From NCBI GenBank assembly GCA_024710445.1, contig JANJUT010000287.1, positions 1 to 6,195 on the forward strand: a stretch of DNA of 6,195 nucleotides. Direction: 5' to 3'. The notes below the pieces were generated by a model that had not been told where the DNA came from, ran no database searches, and saw only the letters and a program-made list of their open reading frames with translations. This DNA is from Thiobacillus sp. Its GTDB lineage: Bacteria > Pseudomonadota > Gammaproteobacteria > Burkholderiales > Thiobacillaceae. The translations under genes and the position numbers were made by a program. This document shows positions 5,097-6,195 of the stretch, in pieces. Position 1 is the first letter of the stretch; every line of letters starts with the position of its first letter.

Positions 5097-6195
5097 AGCC
5101 GGCCCGCCAGTTCCAGTTCGAGCAGGGCGACACGCACCGCCGCGACGCCCAGCCCCGAGGCGCGCACGACGTCGTCGATGGTCACGGGAACCGGGCCGAG
5201 CAGGGACATGATGCGGCTGCGGCCGTCATCGCCCGGGTCGGCGGCGCCGAGGCGGGTCTCATCCTCCTCCATGTCGGGGGGATCGGCGGGGTTCTCCAGG
5301 ATGGGGGAGAGGACAGTCAGGATGTCATCGACCCCGGTGACGAGGGTCGCGCCCTGCTTGATGAGGCGGTTGGCGCCCTCGGCCCGCGGGTCGAGGGGCG
5401 AGCCCGGCACGGCGAAGACCTCGCGGTTTTCCTCCAGCGCCATCCGCGCGGTGATCAGCGAGCCCGAGCGCTCGGCGGCCTCGACCACGACGACACCGAG
5501 GGCCAGGCCTGCAATCAGCCGGTTGCGGCGGGGGAAATCCCGCGCCCGGGGCTCATGGCCCATCGGCATCTCGCCGAGCGCGACCCCTGACGCCAGCAGC
5601 CGGACGAGCAGGGGCTCGTTCTCGGCCGGGTAGATGCAGTCGTGCCCGCCGGCGAGGACGGCGACCGTCCCCGTCGCGATCGAGGCCTCGTGGGCGGCGG
5701 TGTCGATGCCGCGCGCCAGGCCCGAGACCGTGGTGAAGCCCGCCTCGCCGAGCCCGCGCGCCAGGATGGCGGCCATCTTGATGCCGGCGATGGAGGCGTT
5801 GCGCGACCCGACGAGGCCGATCATCGGCCGCGTCAGGCAGCCTGCCTCGCCGCGCAGGGCAACGAGGGGCGGCGCCGAGGCGATGCGGCGCAGGCGATCG
5901 GGATAGTCGCGCTCGCCGAGGGCGACGAAGCGGACGCCGAGGGCCGCGGCCCGCGCCATCTCCCGCTCCACCTCGGCGAGGGTCGCGATGCGGATGGAGC
6001 GCGCGCCACCGCGGCGCGACAGGTCGGGGAGGGCCTCCAGCGCAGCGGCGGCGCTGCCGTAGAGGTTGATCAACTCGCGAAAGGTGCGGGGTCCGACATT
6101 CTCCGAGCGCGCCAGGCGCAGCCAGTCCAGTCTCTGGCTGTCCGTCAGGCGGAGCGCCGTCGCAGGGCGGGAGAAGAGGTCGTCGCCGCCGCCCG
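5060..6195 (-). CDS. dprA: DNA-processing protein DprA (5' end beyond window)
   Basis: Binds single-stranded DNA entering by natural transformation and loads RecA on it. The 377 visible residues start inside the gene: the frame is open to the window edge and the upstream part ([20 protein letters not shown]) is the family's helical N-terminal domain, so the TTG at 6073 is not the start. The Rossmann-like core shows GLVGSRNAS (126-134), [16 protein letters not shown] (155-170), [12 protein letters not shown] (219-230) and [12 protein letters not shown] (241-252), all typical DprA motifs. An acidic linker (about 298-325) precedes a C-terminal winged helix (about 328-377) seen in proteobacterial DprA. 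GC is very high and strongly biased at third positions. Its end converges with and overlaps the small gene; topA follows on the same strand, the usual alphaproteobacterial order. Confidence 0.96.
   Translation of the reverse strand, partial: GGGDDLFSRPATALRLTDSQRLDWLRLARSENVGPRTFRELINLYGSAAAALEALPDLSRRGGARSIRIATLAEVEREMARAAALGVRFVALGERDYPDRLRRIASAPPLVALRGEAGCLTRPMIGLVGSRNASIAGIKMAAILARGLGEAGFTTVSGLARGIDTAAHEASIATGTVAVLAGGHDCIYPAENEPLLVRLLASGVALGEMPMGHEPRARDFPRRNRLIAGLALGVVVVEAAERSGSLITARMALEENREVFAVPGSPLDPRAEGANRLIKQGATLVTGVDDILTVLSPILENPADPPDMEEDETRLGAADPGDDGRSRIMSLLGPVPVTIDDVVRASGLGVAAVRVALLELELAGRLQRDPGGRVSLL

Noticed and set aside
4667..5590. Long plus-strand open frame opposite dprA
   Set aside because: GC-rich shadow frame; Gly/Ala/Arg/His-rich with no domain, opposite an unmistakable dprA.
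6071..6073. TTG at 6073 as the dprA start
   Set aside because: The frame continues upstream to the window edge with typical DprA N-terminal sequence ([10 protein letters not shown]).

Overview
The window holds two pieces of DNA that probably come from different organisms and meet at about 4567-4573. The left piece (1 to about 4572) has moderate GC and looks betaproteobacterial, judged from the acpS-nagZ pair and the protein sequences. The right piece (about 4567 to 6195) has much higher GC and looks alphaproteobacterial, probably Rhizobiales-like, judged from the dprA / small protein / topA arrangement. No selenium, CRISPR, toxin-antitoxin or recognisable defence genes are visible.

Left edge, 1-2048: the integrase end of an integrated element. 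It carries an AlpA/excisionase-like helix-turn-helix protein and a P4-type tyrosine recombinase, both on the minus strand and read inward. The recombinase start is preceded by a strong ribosome binding site, a plausible promoter and spaced TTAGCA repeats. The element ends at a 3' fragment of a tRNA-Ser(UGA) gene that starts in the anticodon loop (1991) and ends at the encoded CCA (2048). This is the classic far attachment site of an element inserted in a tRNA gene; the rebuilt tRNA should lie at the other end, outside the window. The native tRNA terminator (2057-2081) follows.

Middle, 2115-4572: chromosomal genes on the plus strand, tightly packed. They are an uncharacterised radical SAM protein, acpS (holo-ACP synthase, start overlapping the previous stop), nagZ (beta-N-acetylhexosaminidase of peptidoglycan recycling) and the first ~34 codons of a His-rich cation diffusion facilitator that overlaps the nagZ end. 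The transporter reading frame loses its family pattern abruptly at about 4572.

Right, 4567-6195: on the minus strand at the junction are the first codons of topA (DNA topoisomerase I; motif NVVIVESPA), cut off where the transporter begins. A divergent promoter region follows, then a small charged, helical protein on the plus strand, then dprA on the minus strand, which runs off the right edge. The small gene and dprA converge and overlap by 37 bases. Both genes at the junction are cut within a shared short sequence, so an assembly or cloning chimera is the simplest explanation, and neighbourhood inferences should not be carried across 4570.

I found no convincing new biological system. The most useful observations are the chimeric join, the anticodon-loop attachment site with its integrase control region, and the unassigned radical SAM gene coupled to acpS.
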